Of a stretch of DNA of 64,000 nt, positions 1 to 7,857 are shown piece by piece (the stretch's first letter is position 1; each line of letters begins with the position of its first letter). A program made the translations under genes and the position numbers. The notes under the pieces were generated by a model, which had not been told where the DNA came from, did no database searches, and saw nothing but the letters and a program-made list of their open reading frames with translations. The stretch is from Clostridia bacterium (GTDB taxonomy: Bacteria; Bacillota; Clostridia; Oscillospirales; CAG-272): the NCBI GenBank assembly GCA_017452525.1, contig JAFTMG010000005.1:1-64000 (forward strand). Direction: 5' to 3'.

Positions 1-1
1 C

Positions 2-27
2 AAATAAAATAAAGCCCCTTTAGGGGC
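2..27 (-). terminator. Rho-independent terminator after the Gfo/Idh/MocA gene
   Basis: Read on the minus strand, a short GC stem (GCCCC/GGGGC, 14-27) is followed by a T-rich run (complement of 1-13). It lies about 120 nt past the stop of the dehydrogenase and is the only T-tailed hairpin there, so it is the likely transcript end. Confidence 0.6.
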
Positions 28-107
28 ATGCCTGTGAAAGTCGTGCGGTTGGCAGACTTTTCGACGAGCCTATAGGCTCAGCCTGTGACATGCCCTAAGG
101 GGGCTTG
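12..107. repeat. Inverted-repeat element enclosing further hairpins
   Basis: Arms at 12-30 and 89-106 are near-perfect inverted copies of each other, and each arm is also self-complementary, so the element can form either one long stem or two short hairpins. Between them lie AAAGTC/GACTTT (38-43 with 54-59) and GAGCC/GGCTC around 66-79. A further hairpin CCACCGGC/GCCGGTGG sits at 114-132. No open reading frame fits. It could be a composite terminator, a small RNA or a dispersed repeat; which of these is not decided by the sequence. Confidence 0.5.
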
Positions 108-145
108 TGCAAGCCACCGGCACGGCCGGTGGTCTTGACTGCTTT

Positions 146-1201
146 TCAAATAATATCCACCCAGCGGCGCTCGTCGGCGGATGCGAGAAGGGCGTCCACG
201 ACCCTCTGTCCCTGCGCGCCGTCGGCAAGGGTGGGGAAGAGCGGGTCGCGTTTTCCCAACACGGCGTTGACAAACGCCTGCTCTTGCAGGAGATAGAATT
301 CCTGCGGGACGTTTTCGGTAACGCTTACGTAATTTTTCGGGTCTCCCTCACCGTGGCACACGGTCAGGATCTTCGGATCGTTGAGATCAAAGGAGATGGA
401 GCCCTTGGTGCCGTATACGTCATAGCGGATGGTGTTTTTGTGTCCGATGGCGCAACGGGTGATGTGGAAGGCACCGTCGGCACCGCATGCGAAATGCGCA
501 AGGAAGCTGCAGCTGTCATCGGTCTCCACCGGTGCAAGCTCCTCGCTGTCGAGGCGCTTTCTCTCCTTGACTACGGTCGCCTTGGTGGAGCAAAGCTCGG
601 TGATGTTGCCTGCCAGAAGCTGCGCCAGATCGATCAGATGTACACCCAGATCGCCGACAACGCCCGAAGCGGCGTATTTCTTGATGAAGCGCCATTCCAA
701 ACGGCGCTCCTCCCAAAAGCCGCTGTTCTTGAGATAGGCAACGTTCAGACCCACGATGTCGCCGATCAAGCCGCTGTCGACGAGATGCTTGGCATAGCGC
801 ACGGCGGGCATGAAGCGATAGGTGAAGCAGGTCATGCCAAAGGCACTGCTGTCCTGCTCGGCGGCAACGATGGTATCCGCCTGTGCCCGGTTCATGGCAA
901 CGGGCTTTTCCAGATTGATCGGCTTTCCCGCCCGCAGGGCGGCGATCGCCATCTCGGCGTGGAGATAGTTGGGGGTGCAGATCTCGATGGCATCCACCTC
1001 GGGGTCGGCGATCAGATCACGGTAATCGGAATAGCATTTTTCGGCGGGGACGCCCGCTTTTTCCGCGGCGCGGGAAAGGGCGGCAGGATCAATGTCGCAC
1101 AGTGCCGCGATCTTGGCGTTTTCGCATTGCAAAAGCTCCTTGATATGGCGGGACATGGCAACGCCGCCGGTGCCGATGATGCCGATTCTTACAGTATTCA
1201 T
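146..1201 (-). CDS. Gfo/Idh/MocA family NAD(P)-dependent oxidoreductase
   Basis: A 351-residue cytoplasmic dehydrogenase of the family that oxidises or reduces sugars, inositols and related polyols with NAD(P). The N-terminus carries a Rossmann fold with GTGGVA (about residues 11-16), and EKPVAMN near residue 95 is the family EKP motif that holds the catalytic lysine. The C-terminal half is the usual substrate-binding alpha/beta domain. The length is normal. It is transcribed from its own sigma-A promoter, divergent from an RpiR-type sugar-phosphate regulator, so the two may form a sugar-responsive pair. The substrate cannot be told from sequence. Confidence 0.9.
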   Translation of the reverse strand: MNTVRIGIIGTGGVAMSRHIKELLQCENAKIAALCDIDPAALSRAAEKAGVPAEKCYSDYRDLIADPEVDAIEICTPNYLHAEMAIAALRAGKPINLEKPVAMNRAQADTIVAAEQDSSAFGMTCFTYRFMPAVRYAKHLVDSGLIGDIVGLNVAYLKNSGFWEERRLEWRFIKKYAASGVVGDLGVHLIDLAQLLAGNITELCSTKATVVKERKRLDSEELAPVETDDSCSFLAHFACGADGAFHITRCAIGHKNTIRYDVYGTKGSISFDLNDPKILTVCHGEGDPKNYVSVTENVPQEFYLLQEQAFVNAVLGKRDPLFPTLADGAQGQRVVDALLASADERRWVDII

Positions 1202-1272
1202 ATGATATCCTCACTTGCTGTTGAATTTCAAGACTGCCCCACGCGAGATGCTGTGAGAGCTCTTACAGTAAT

Positions 1273-1301
1273 ATTGTAGCACTGCTTCACTTTTTTGTAA
1301 A
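1273..1301 (-). promoter_or_regulatory. Sigma-A promoter of the oxidoreductase gene
   Basis: On the minus strand TTTACA (1296-1301) and TACAAT (1273-1278) are separated by 17 bp, about 70 nt ahead of the ATG at 1201. It is divergent from the promoter at 1355-1383. Confidence 0.7.
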
Positions 1302-1354
1302 GACCTTTGGAAAAAATCCTGTGGGAAAAGAGAAAGATATCTGCCGCATGTGCC

Positions 1355-1383
1355 TTGACAAGAGGAGCGCAAAAAGGTATAAT
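1355..1383 (+). promoter_or_regulatory. Consensus sigma-A promoter of the RpiR-BaiN-cmk-plsC-ispH operon
   Basis: TTGACA (1355-1360), a 17-bp spacer and TATAAT (1378-1383): a full consensus match about 60 nt before the regulator start. Confidence 0.85.
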
Positions 1384-1444
1384 ATATAAGATATATTGGT
1401 TTCGATCCCGGTGGGTCGAGAAGCAGGCGAGGTGAAGCACTGTG

Positions 1445-2323
1445 ATGAATAAGGATCTTCTGAACAGGATCGAAGAGGGCATTCCCGGGTTCTCCAAGGG
1501 ACAGAAGCTGATTGCCCGATATATGATCGAGCATTACGAGGAGGCGGCGTATATGACTGCCGCCAGACTGGGTAAATTGGTGGGGGTCTCCGAGTCTACG
1601 GTGGTTCGCTTTGCTTGTGAGCTGGGCTTTGAGGGCTATCCCGAGCTGCAGCGCGGTTTGCAGGAGCTGATCCGCACACGCCTGACTTCCTTTCAGCGTA
1701 TGGAGGTCGCCAACCGACGGATGGGCGAAAACGATGTGCTGGACAAGGTACTGCTTGCCGACGCCGAGAAGATCAAGCATACGCTGGAGAACGCCGACCG
1801 CGCCGCCTTTGCGGGTGCAGTCGAAAAGCTGTTGCACGCGCGCCACATCTACGTAATGGGCGTTCGCTCCTCGGCCATGTTGGCGGGCTTTGTGAATCAG
1901 AATTTTCAGATCGTTTTTGATAACGTCAAGCATGTGCAGACCACCTCGGGAAGCGAGATCTTCGAGCAGCTGCTGCACATGGGCGAGGGCGACGTGCTCT
2001 TCGCCATCAGCTTTCCCCGTTATTCCAAGCGCACCATCAACGCCGTGGCGTATGCCAAGGAGAAGGGGGCAGACGTGATTGCGCTGACGGACAGCAGCGA
2101 CGCGCCCATTGCCGCCTATGCGGACCAGCTACTGCTGGCGCAGAGCGACATGGCATCCTTCGTCGACTCTTTGGTGGCGCCGCTGAGCATCATCAATGCC
2201 ATCATTGTGGCGGTGGCAATGAAGCGGCAGGACGAGACGGATGTCCGCCTGCGTCAGCTGGAAAAAATCTGGAAGGAATACGACGTATACGCCACAGGAG
2301 ACGGAGGCAATGCCCATGGATGA
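1445..2323 (+). CDS. MurR/RpiR family transcriptional regulator
   Basis: A 292-residue regulator with an N-terminal helix-turn-helix (about residues 35-60, around ARLGKLVGVSESTVVRFACELGF) and a C-terminal SIS sugar-phosphate-binding domain (about 125-260, with YVMGVRSSAML). Members sense phosphosugars and control sugar or amino-sugar genes. GAGGTG at 1429-1434 serves the ATG at 1445; a GTG at 1442 is also possible and adds one residue. The stop overlaps the next gene by 8 bp, so it heads an operon with housekeeping genes, while its more natural partner is the divergent dehydrogenase. Confidence 0.88.
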   Translation: MNKDLLNRIEEGIPGFSKGQKLIARYMIEHYEEAAYMTAARLGKLVGVSESTVVRFACELGFEGYPELQRGLQELIRTRLTSFQRMEVANRRMGENDVLDKVLLADAEKIKHTLENADRAAFAGAVEKLLHARHIYVMGVRSSAMLAGFVNQNFQIVFDNVKHVQTTSGSEIFEQLLHMGEGDVLFAISFPRYSKRTINAVAYAKEKGADVIALTDSSDAPIAAYADQLLLAQSDMASFVDSLVAPLSIINAIIVAVAMKRQDETDVRLRQLEKIWKEYDVYATGDGGNAHG

Positions 2324-3575
2324 GTTTGTGACGGATACGCGTCGGGTCGCCGTGATCGGCGGCGGTGCGGCAGGTATGATGGCTGCCGCAACGGCGGCGG
2401 AGTACGGAGCCTCGGTCACGCTGTACGAGCGGAACGACCGCTTTGGAAAGAAGCTTCGCATTACCGGAAAGGGGCGGTGCAACGTGACCAACGATTGCAC
2501 CATGGAGGAATTCCTCGCCAACGTACCGCGCAATCCCCGTTTTCTCTACGCGGCGCTCAGCGCCTTTTCCACCGAGGATACCAAAGCACATTTCGAGGCG
2601 TTGGGTGTCCCCTTGAAGACGGAGCGGGGAAGACGGGTCTTTCCTGTGTCCGACAAGGCGGCGGATATCGTTGCCGCCATGGAGCGGTATTGCCGTGATC
2701 TGGGTGTTTGCATGGTCAATCGCCGCGTTTCCGACTTGTTGATTGAGGAGGGCAGGGTGCGCGGTGTGCGCATCGGCGGCAGCGAGGAGGAATATGACGC
2801 GGTGATCGTCTGTACGGGGGGCAAGTCTTACCCGCTGACCGGCTCGGACGGTGACGGCTATCAGTTCGCGCGTCGGGCAGGACACACCGTCGTATCGCTT
2901 CGTCCCTCGCTTGTCCCCATCGTGTGTGCCGGAAATGTCTGCAGCCGCATGCAGGGTCTGTCTCTGAAAAACGTTACCCTGCGCATGGTCGATGTGTTGA
3001 GCGGCAAAACTGTCTACGAGGAATTCGGCGAGATGATGTTCACGCATTTCGGCATCACGGGACCGTTGGTGCTCAGCGCCTCCGCTCACGTTCCCGATCT
3101 GGCGCCCGGAAGATACGAGGCGCGGATCGACCTGAAGCCGGCACTGGACGAAAAAACGCTGGATGAGCGGATCCTCTCCGATTTTTCAGGGGAGACCAAT
3201 AAAAATTTTGAAAACGCACTGGATGCACTCCTGCCCCGCAAAATGATCCCGCTGATGGTGGAGGCGAGCGGGATCGATCCGCTGAAAAAGGTCCACTCCG
3301 TCACCCGCGAGGAGCGGCGCAGACTTGTGAGCTGCTTCAAGCAGTTTACCGTTCGCCCCACGGGCTTCCGTCCCATCGATGAAGCCATTGTCACCTCGGG
3401 CGGTGTGTCGGTGAAGGAGATCACACCGAAAACGATGGAGTCCAAGCTGGTGAAGGGACTCTATTTTGCCGGTGAGGTTCTGGATGTGGACGCATACACG
3501 GGCGGCTATAATCTGCAGATTGCATTCTCCACCGGCAGGCTTGCGGGTATGCACGCCGCCGAATTACAGTATTAA
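2316..3575 (+). CDS. BaiN/HI0933-like NAD(P)/FAD-dependent oxidoreductase
   Basis: A 419-residue flavoprotein of the HI0933 (BaiN/RdsA) family. It begins with a dinucleotide-binding GGGAAGMMAA motif, then GKKLRITGKGRCNVTN (about residues 40-56), a hallmark of the family, and ends with the FAD-contacting segment GLYFAGEVLDVDAYTGGYN. GGAGG at 2303-2307 favours the ATG at 2316 over the ATG at 2310, which is too close. Some members act on bile acid intermediates, but most have no known substrate, so no gene symbol is given. The order flavoprotein-cmk-plsC-ispH is, as far as I recall, common in Clostridia. Confidence 0.87.
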   Translation: MDEFVTDTRRVAVIGGGAAGMMAAATAAEYGASVTLYERNDRFGKKLRITGKGRCNVTNDCTMEEFLANVPRNPRFLYAALSAFSTEDTKAHFEALGVPLKTERGRRVFPVSDKAADIVAAMERYCRDLGVCMVNRRVSDLLIEEGRVRGVRIGGSEEEYDAVIVCTGGKSYPLTGSDGDGYQFARRAGHTVVSLRPSLVPIVCAGNVCSRMQGLSLKNVTLRMVDVLSGKTVYEEFGEMMFTHFGITGPLVLSASAHVPDLAPGRYEARIDLKPALDEKTLDERILSDFSGETNKNFENALDALLPRKMIPLMVEASGIDPLKKVHSVTREERRRLVSCFKQFTVRPTGFRPIDEAIVTSGGVSVKEITPKTMESKLVKGLYFAGEVLDVDAYTGGYNLQIAFSTGRLAGMHAAELQY

Positions 3576-3598
3576 TCAGGAAAGAGAAGGTAACGAAT

Positions 3599-4273
3599 AT
3601 GTATCAGATCGCCATCGACGGCCCCAGCGGCGCGGGCAAGAGCAGTCTCGCCAAGGCTGCCGCCGCAAGGCTCGGTATCGTTTACGTGGATACCGGAGCC
3701 CTTTACCGTACCGTGGGCTATTATGTAACGACCAAGGGGATTGACCCGAAGAATGCCGAGGCGGTGAGCGCGGTGCTCCCCGAGATCCACGTGGAGTTGA
3801 AATTTGAGAACGGAACGCAGTACGTATATCTGAATGGGGAAAATCTGGGCGATAAGATCCGCCGCCCTGAAATCTCCATGGCTGCGTCTGCCGTTTCCGC
3901 CATTCCCGCCGTGCGCGCCTTCCTGCTGGAGACCCAGAAGTCCATCGCGCGGACGCACAGCGTCATCATGGACGGTCGCGATATCGGCACTGTGATCCTG
4001 CCCGAGGCGGACGTGAAGATCTTCCTGTTTGCCTCTGACGAGGCTCGTGCCAAGCGCCGCACCAAGGAGCTGGCGGAGAAGGGGATCGCGGCGGATTACA
4101 ACGACGTGTTGCGGGAGATGAGAGAGCGCGACGCGCAGGATCGCAACCGTGACGTGGCTCCTGCCATTCCCGCGGAGGATGCCGTTATGTTTGATAATTC
4201 CGAACTGACGGTGGAGGAGAGCATCGAGCGTCTGTTGGAGATCGTGCGCGAGCGCGTGCCGTCCGCCCGCTGA
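3599..4273 (+). CDS. cmk: Cytidylate kinase
   Basis: Transfers phosphate from ATP to CMP or dCMP in pyrimidine nucleotide synthesis and salvage. The 224-residue length is standard. The P-loop is GPSGAGKSS near residues 8-16; DTGALYRTVGY and DGRDIGTVI are CMP kinase signatures, and the basic DEARAKRR lid follows. The ATG at 3599 has GAGAAGG upstream. Second housekeeping gene of the operon that runs into plsC and ispH. Confidence 0.97.
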   Translation: MYQIAIDGPSGAGKSSLAKAAAARLGIVYVDTGALYRTVGYYVTTKGIDPKNAEAVSAVLPEIHVELKFENGTQYVYLNGENLGDKIRRPEISMAASAVSAIPAVRAFLLETQKSIARTHSVIMDGRDIGTVILPEADVKIFLFASDEARAKRRTKELAEKGIAADYNDVLREMRERDAQDRNRDVAPAIPAEDAVMFDNSELTVEESIERLLEIVRERVPSAR

Positions 4274-4316
4274 TCTGAGGAAAGGAGTGTCCTCTCTGTG
4301 AGGACTGCGTAAATCT

Positions 4317-4931
4317 ATGATAACCGGATTTTACCGCGTATTGAAGGCCATATTCGGCAAGCCGCTTTTGTGGCTTTTCGGTATCAGGGTCATCGGCGGC
4401 GAGAATGAGCCGAAGGATACCTCGTATCTGCTTTGCTCCAATCATATCGGCGCGCTGGATCCCTTCTGTATCGCCGCGGCGATCAAGCATCACAAGCTCT
4501 GCTTTATGGCGAAAAAGGAGCTGTTCAAGCACAAACTGCCCGCCGCCTTTTTCCGTTCTCTCGGCGCTTATCCCATCGACCGCTCAGGCGCCAACGTTTC
4601 GGCGGTCAAGGGCACGGTCCGAATGCTGCAGGAGGGTCACTGTACCGCCATGTTCCCGCAGGGAACGAGACATTCCGGTGTGCATCCCTCGGGAACGCCG
4701 ATCAAGTCCGGTGTCGGTCTGATCGCCGCCCGTGCCAAGGTACCGGTGCTGCCTGTCATGATACGCAACGATCAGTGGAAGATCGGCATTTTTCGCCGCA
4801 CCGAGATCATTATCGGCGAGCCTATTCACCCCGAAGAGCTGCTGCCGCAGGGCGACGGAGAGCACGTGAATTATTCGGAAGTCTCGCGCCTGATCTTTGA
4901 CCGCATTTGTGCGCTGGAGGAAAAGAGATGA
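4317..4931 (+). CDS. plsC: 1-acyl-sn-glycerol-3-phosphate acyltransferase (PlsC family)
   Basis: A 204-residue membrane-associated acyltransferase that makes phosphatidic acid in phospholipid synthesis. The catalytic NHIGALDP block (H-x4-D, near residue 42) and PQGTRH (about 118-123, the EGTRS-like glycerophosphate site) are present, followed by the proline-containing VPVLPVMI strand. No strong ribosome-binding site precedes the ATG, and GTG at 4287 in the same frame runs into a stop, so the ATG at 4317 is kept. Its stop overlaps the ispH start in an ATGA arrangement. Confidence 0.92.
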   Translation: MITGFYRVLKAIFGKPLLWLFGIRVIGGENEPKDTSYLLCSNHIGALDPFCIAAAIKHHKLCFMAKKELFKHKLPAAFFRSLGAYPIDRSGANVSAVKGTVRMLQEGHCTAMFPQGTRHSGVHPSGTPIKSGVGLIAARAKVPVLPVMIRNDQWKIGIFRRTEIIIGEPIHPEELLPQGDGEHVNYSEVSRLIFDRICALEEKR

Positions 4932-6964
4932 ATATTACGGTAGCGGAAAATGCCGGCTTCTGCTTCGGTGTGCGCCGCGCGGCGGATACGCTGGAGCAGG
5001 CACTGCGGGATGCTAAGCCCGGAGAGCGGATCTGTACGTTGGGGCATCTGATACATAACGATACATATAATGAAAGAATGAGACGGAGGGGCGTGCAGGC
5101 GGTGGAGGAGAACGATCTCGACGCCATCGCCGCCGCGGCGACCCCGGAGCATCCCGCCTGCGTGCTGATCCGCGCGCACGGGATCCCGAGAAGTACCCGA
5201 CGGAAGCTGGATGCCTGCGCCGCGCAAAATCCTTCCTTCCGTTACGTTGACTGCACCTGTCCCTTCGTGACGAAGATCCATCATATCGCCACGGAAAACA
5301 GCCCTCGGGGGGAGGGAGAGGAGACCGTCTTTTTGGTCATGGGCTCTGCCGATCATCCCGAGGTCAAGGGCTTTGTCAGCTGTTTTGAGGGGGAAACACA
5401 CGTTTTTCAGTCCGCGCAGGAGCTTGAAGACGCGTTGAAAAGCGGCAAAATCGTCAATTTGCACAAAAGGGTACCCGTTTTTGCCGCCCAAACGACCTTC
5501 CATTTGTGTGAGTGGAAAAAAAGTATAGAAATTCTCAAAAACCTATGTACAAATGCGATAATTTTTGATACAATATGTAGTGTTACGGAAAAGCGTCAGG
5601 CGGAGGCCGCCGCTCTTGCACAGACCCATGATCTGATGATCGTTATCGGGGGGCGCGAAAGCTCCAATACCCGAAAACTCTATCACATCTGCCGGGAGTT
5701 TTGCCCGGATACGATCTGGATCGAGAGCGCGGACGAGCTGAAGACGCAAAATATAAATCCGTTTTCCCACCGGAAAGTGGGAATCGTCGCGGGTGCTTCC
5801 ACGCCCGCCGACGTGATAGAGGAGGTACATAAAACCATGAGCGAACATGCAGAAAACTTTGCCGCAATGCTCGAAGAATCACTCAAAACTTTAAATACAG
5901 GAGATACCGTTACCGGTTACGTAACCGCAGTTACCGATGCAGAACTGCAGCTTGACCTTGGCGCCAAGGTTACCGGTGTGATCAAGGCTGAGCAGATCAC
6001 GGACGATCCTTCTGTAAAGCTGACCGAAGCTTTCAAGATCGGCGATGCAGTGGAAGCATTCGTCATCCGTGTCAGCGATGTAGACGGCGTAGCCGAACTG
6101 TCCAAGAAGCGCGTTGACTCTGATAAGAACCGTCAGAAGATCCTCGCTGCCAAGGACGCAGACGAAGTACTGACCGGTAAGGTCATCGAGATCGTTAAGG
6201 GCGGCGTGATCGTTCTTGTCGATTCCGTAAAGGTATTCGTTCCCGCATCTCAGACCGGTGTTCCGAAGAGCGGCAACATGGATGAGCTGAAGAACGAGAC
6301 CGTTAAGTTCAAGATCATTGAGATCAAGGACGGCGGCAAGAAGGCTGTCGGATCCATCCGTATTGTTGCACGTGAGGAGCGTAAGGCTCGCGAGGCTGAG
6401 TTCTGGGCAGCAATCGAGGAAGGCAAGCACTACACCGGTACCGTCAAGAGCATGACCTCTTACGGCGCATTCGTAGATCTGGGCTGCGGCGTAGACGGTA
6501 TGGTCCACATGTCCGAGCTGTCTTGGAAGCACATCAAGTCTCCCGCTGAGGTCGTTTCCGTTGGCGATGAGATCACTGTGTTTGTCAAGAGCTTTGACGC
6601 AGAGAAGAAGAGAATCTCTCTCGGCTACAAGACCGAGGAGACCAATCCTTGGAACATCTTCAAGAGCACCTTCGCCATCGGCGACGTTGCTGCCGTTACC
6701 ATCGTCAGCATGATGCCCTTCGGCGCATTCGCTGAGATCGTAGACGGTGTAGACGGTCTGATCCATATCTCTCAGATCGCTCAGACCCGCATCTCCAAGC
6801 CTGCCGACGTTCTCGAGCTCGGTCAGGTCGTAGATGCCAAGATCATCGATATCGATGATGAGAAGCAGAAGGTCTCTCTCTCCATCCGCGCTCTGCTGGA
6901 GGAGGCTCAGGCAGCTGCTGAGGCAGCTCCCGTTGAGGAGACTGAGGGCTCCGACGCTGAGTAA
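4928..6964 (+). CDS. ispH: Fused IspH (HMBPP reductase) and four-domain ribosomal protein S1
   Basis: A 678-residue fusion. Residues 1-285 are 4-hydroxy-3-methylbut-2-enyl diphosphate reductase, the last step of the MEP isoprenoid pathway; the three iron-sulfur cysteines are C12 (GFCFGVR), C111 (TCPFVTK) and C217 (TICSVT). After a short linker come four S1 RNA-binding domains at roughly 322-392, 407-480, 493-566 and 580-650, as in short S1 proteins. The fusion is known in Clostridia. Codon use changes at the join: the S1 part uses the restricted codon set of the ribosomal genes. A ribosome-binding site and ATG lie at the join (5821-5839), so separate S1 may also be made. The ATG at 4928 overlaps the plsC stop. 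Confidence 0.95.
   Translation: MNITVAENAGFCFGVRRAADTLEQALRDAKPGERICTLGHLIHNDTYNERMRRRGVQAVEENDLDAIAAAATPEHPACVLIRAHGIPRSTRRKLDACAAQNPSFRYVDCTCPFVTKIHHIATENSPRGEGEETVFLVMGSADHPEVKGFVSCFEGETHVFQSAQELEDALKSGKIVNLHKRVPVFAAQTTFHLCEWKKSIEILKNLCTNAIIFDTICSVTEKRQAEAAALAQTHDLMIVIGGRESSNTRKLYHICREFCPDTIWIESADELKTQNINPFSHRKVGIVAGASTPADVIEEVHKTMSEHAENFAAMLEESLKTLNTGDTVTGYVTAVTDAELQLDLGAKVTGVIKAEQITDDPSVKLTEAFKIGDAVEAFVIRVSDVDGVAELSKKRVDSDKNRQKILAAKDADEVLTGKVIEIVKGGVIVLVDSVKVFVPASQTGVPKSGNMDELKNETVKFKIIEIKDGGKKAVGSIRIVAREERKAREAEFWAAIEEGKHYTGTVKSMTSYGAFVDLGCGVDGMVHMSELSWKHIKSPAEVVSVGDEITVFVKSFDAEKKRISLGYKTEETNPWNIFKSTFAIGDVAAVTIVSMMPFGAFAEIVDGVDGLIHISQIAQTRISKPADVLELGQVVDAKIIDIDDEKQKVSLSIRALLEEAQAAAEAAPVEETEGSDAE
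5546..5574 (+). promoter_or_regulatory. Possible internal promoter within the ispH part
   Basis: TGTACA (5546-5551), 17 bp, TACAAT (5569-5574), in a patch (5515-5582) much richer in A+T than the gene around it. It lies about 260 nt ahead of the internal start at 5837 and would yield an S1-only transcript. The -35 box matches only four of six positions. Confidence 0.35.
5821..5839 (+). promoter_or_regulatory. Internal ribosome-binding site and in-frame ATG at the IspH-S1 join
   Basis: GGAGG at 5821-5825, an 11-nt gap and ATG at 5837-5839 (codon 304 of the fusion). Starting here would give a free four-domain S1 protein of 375 residues. Confidence 0.45.
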
Positions 6965-6978
6965 TTCCGTCACTCCCA

Positions 6979-7018
6979 ATCGCATACCGCACCTCGGTGC
7001 GGTATGCGATTTTTTTGT
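6979..7018 (+). terminator. Rho-independent terminator after ispH-S1
   Basis: A near-perfect stem of about 14 bp (6979-7010, loop around CTCG) is followed by seven T residues. It ends the operon that starts at 1355. Confidence 0.92.
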
Positions 7019-7245
7019 TTTCCGGCAAGTGGAGAGGCGGAAAATCCGCCGCTTGGAAATGTATTTTGATGTTGATTTCGGTCCGTGAAAAGGAAAATAA
7101 TATCAGAAAATATAAAAAAATCAAAAAATGGGTAAAAAAGGTGATAACTTGTGCAAATGAGTGAATTTTGGTGTCGGAAATGAATGGAAAGTTGATTTTT
7201 TATCAAAAAAATGCAGAAAAATTTTATTTTTTTTAGGAAAACCTA
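7019..7245. other. A+T-rich gap without a gene
   Basis: Part of the 470-bp gap between ispH-S1 and mraZ. The stretch is strongly A+T-rich and I see no supported coding region, hairpin or repeat in it; the mraZ promoter and operator follow at 7246-7320 and an untranslated leader of about 110 nt runs to 7434. Confidence 0.6.
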
Positions 7246-7274
7246 TTGCAAAATTATAAAAAATAATTTATAAT
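7246..7274 (+). promoter_or_regulatory. Sigma-A promoter of the dcw cluster
   Basis: TTGCAA (7246-7251), a 17-bp spacer and TATAAT (7269-7274), directly in front of the MraZ repeats and about 160 nt ahead of mraZ. Confidence 0.85.
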
Positions 7275-7280
7275 ATTGTC

Positions 7281-7320
7281 AAAGTGGTTAAAAGTGGGGC
7301 AAAGTGTGGCAAAGTGGGAC
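7281..7320 (+). promoter_or_regulatory. MraZ operator: four 10-bp direct repeats
   Basis: Four head-to-tail 10-mers beginning at 7281, 7291, 7301 and 7311, each starting AAAGTG, with the variants GGTTA, GGGGC, TGGC and GGGAC type tails. They match the GTGGG-N5 repeats bound by MraZ in other bacteria. They sit just past the -10 box, over the start of transcription, as expected for autorepression. Confidence 0.9.
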
Positions 7321-7434
7321 CTCAAAAAGAGGGTGCTTTGCCGATTTGTCGCCCTTGCGGACCATCACAAGCCGATATTTCGACCACGATTCGTGGAATT
7401 TTGGCGCAAATTTCTCGGAAAGGAGTGAGTCCCG

Positions 7435-7857
7435 ATGCTGTTTGGTGAAGCCAGACACAGTATGGATGCCAAGAACCGTCTTTTCATCCCCGCTACGCAG
7501 AGGGATGCACTCGGCGCACCGTTTATGGCGGTTCGCTCTATCCGCGGAAATTGCATCAAGCTCTTTTCCATGGAGCAGTGGGAGGAATACATCAAGCCGC
7601 TTCGCGCGCTCCCGAGAAAGCTCAGCGAGGAGACCTTCCGTTATCTGTACCGCAGCGCGGCACAGGTCACGCCGGACGCGCAGGGAAGAATCCTTCTGAC
7701 CGCCGGTCTGATCCAGCATGCAGGCATCACCAAAAACGTGGTGATCGTCGGTTGTGGCGATTTTGCCGAGATCTGGTCTGAGGAGCAGTATCAGCTGAAG
7801 ATGGAGCAGGAGGATGTGGAATCCCTGGTTGCTGCACTGGAGGATTGCGGACTGTGA
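7435..7857 (+). CDS. mraZ: Transcriptional regulator MraZ
   Basis: A 140-residue AbrB-fold DNA-binding protein that represses its own dcw operon. The N-terminal signature FGEARHSMDAKNRLFIPA (residues 3-20) and the second SpoVT/AbrB half with TPDAQGRILLTAGL (about 78-91) are both present. AAAGGAGTG precedes the ATG at 7435. The target repeats at 7281-7320 lie directly upstream. It runs into rsmH with a TGATG junction. Confidence 0.96.
   Translation: MLFGEARHSMDAKNRLFIPATQRDALGAPFMAVRSIRGNCIKLFSMEQWEEYIKPLRALPRKLSEETFRYLYRSAAQVTPDAQGRILLTAGLIQHAGITKNVVIVGCGDFAEIWSEEQYQLKMEQEDVESLVAALEDCGL

Noticed and set aside
7281..7320. 10-bp repeats as a generic microsatellite
   Set aside because: Position at the mraZ promoter and the GTGG core point to the MraZ operator.
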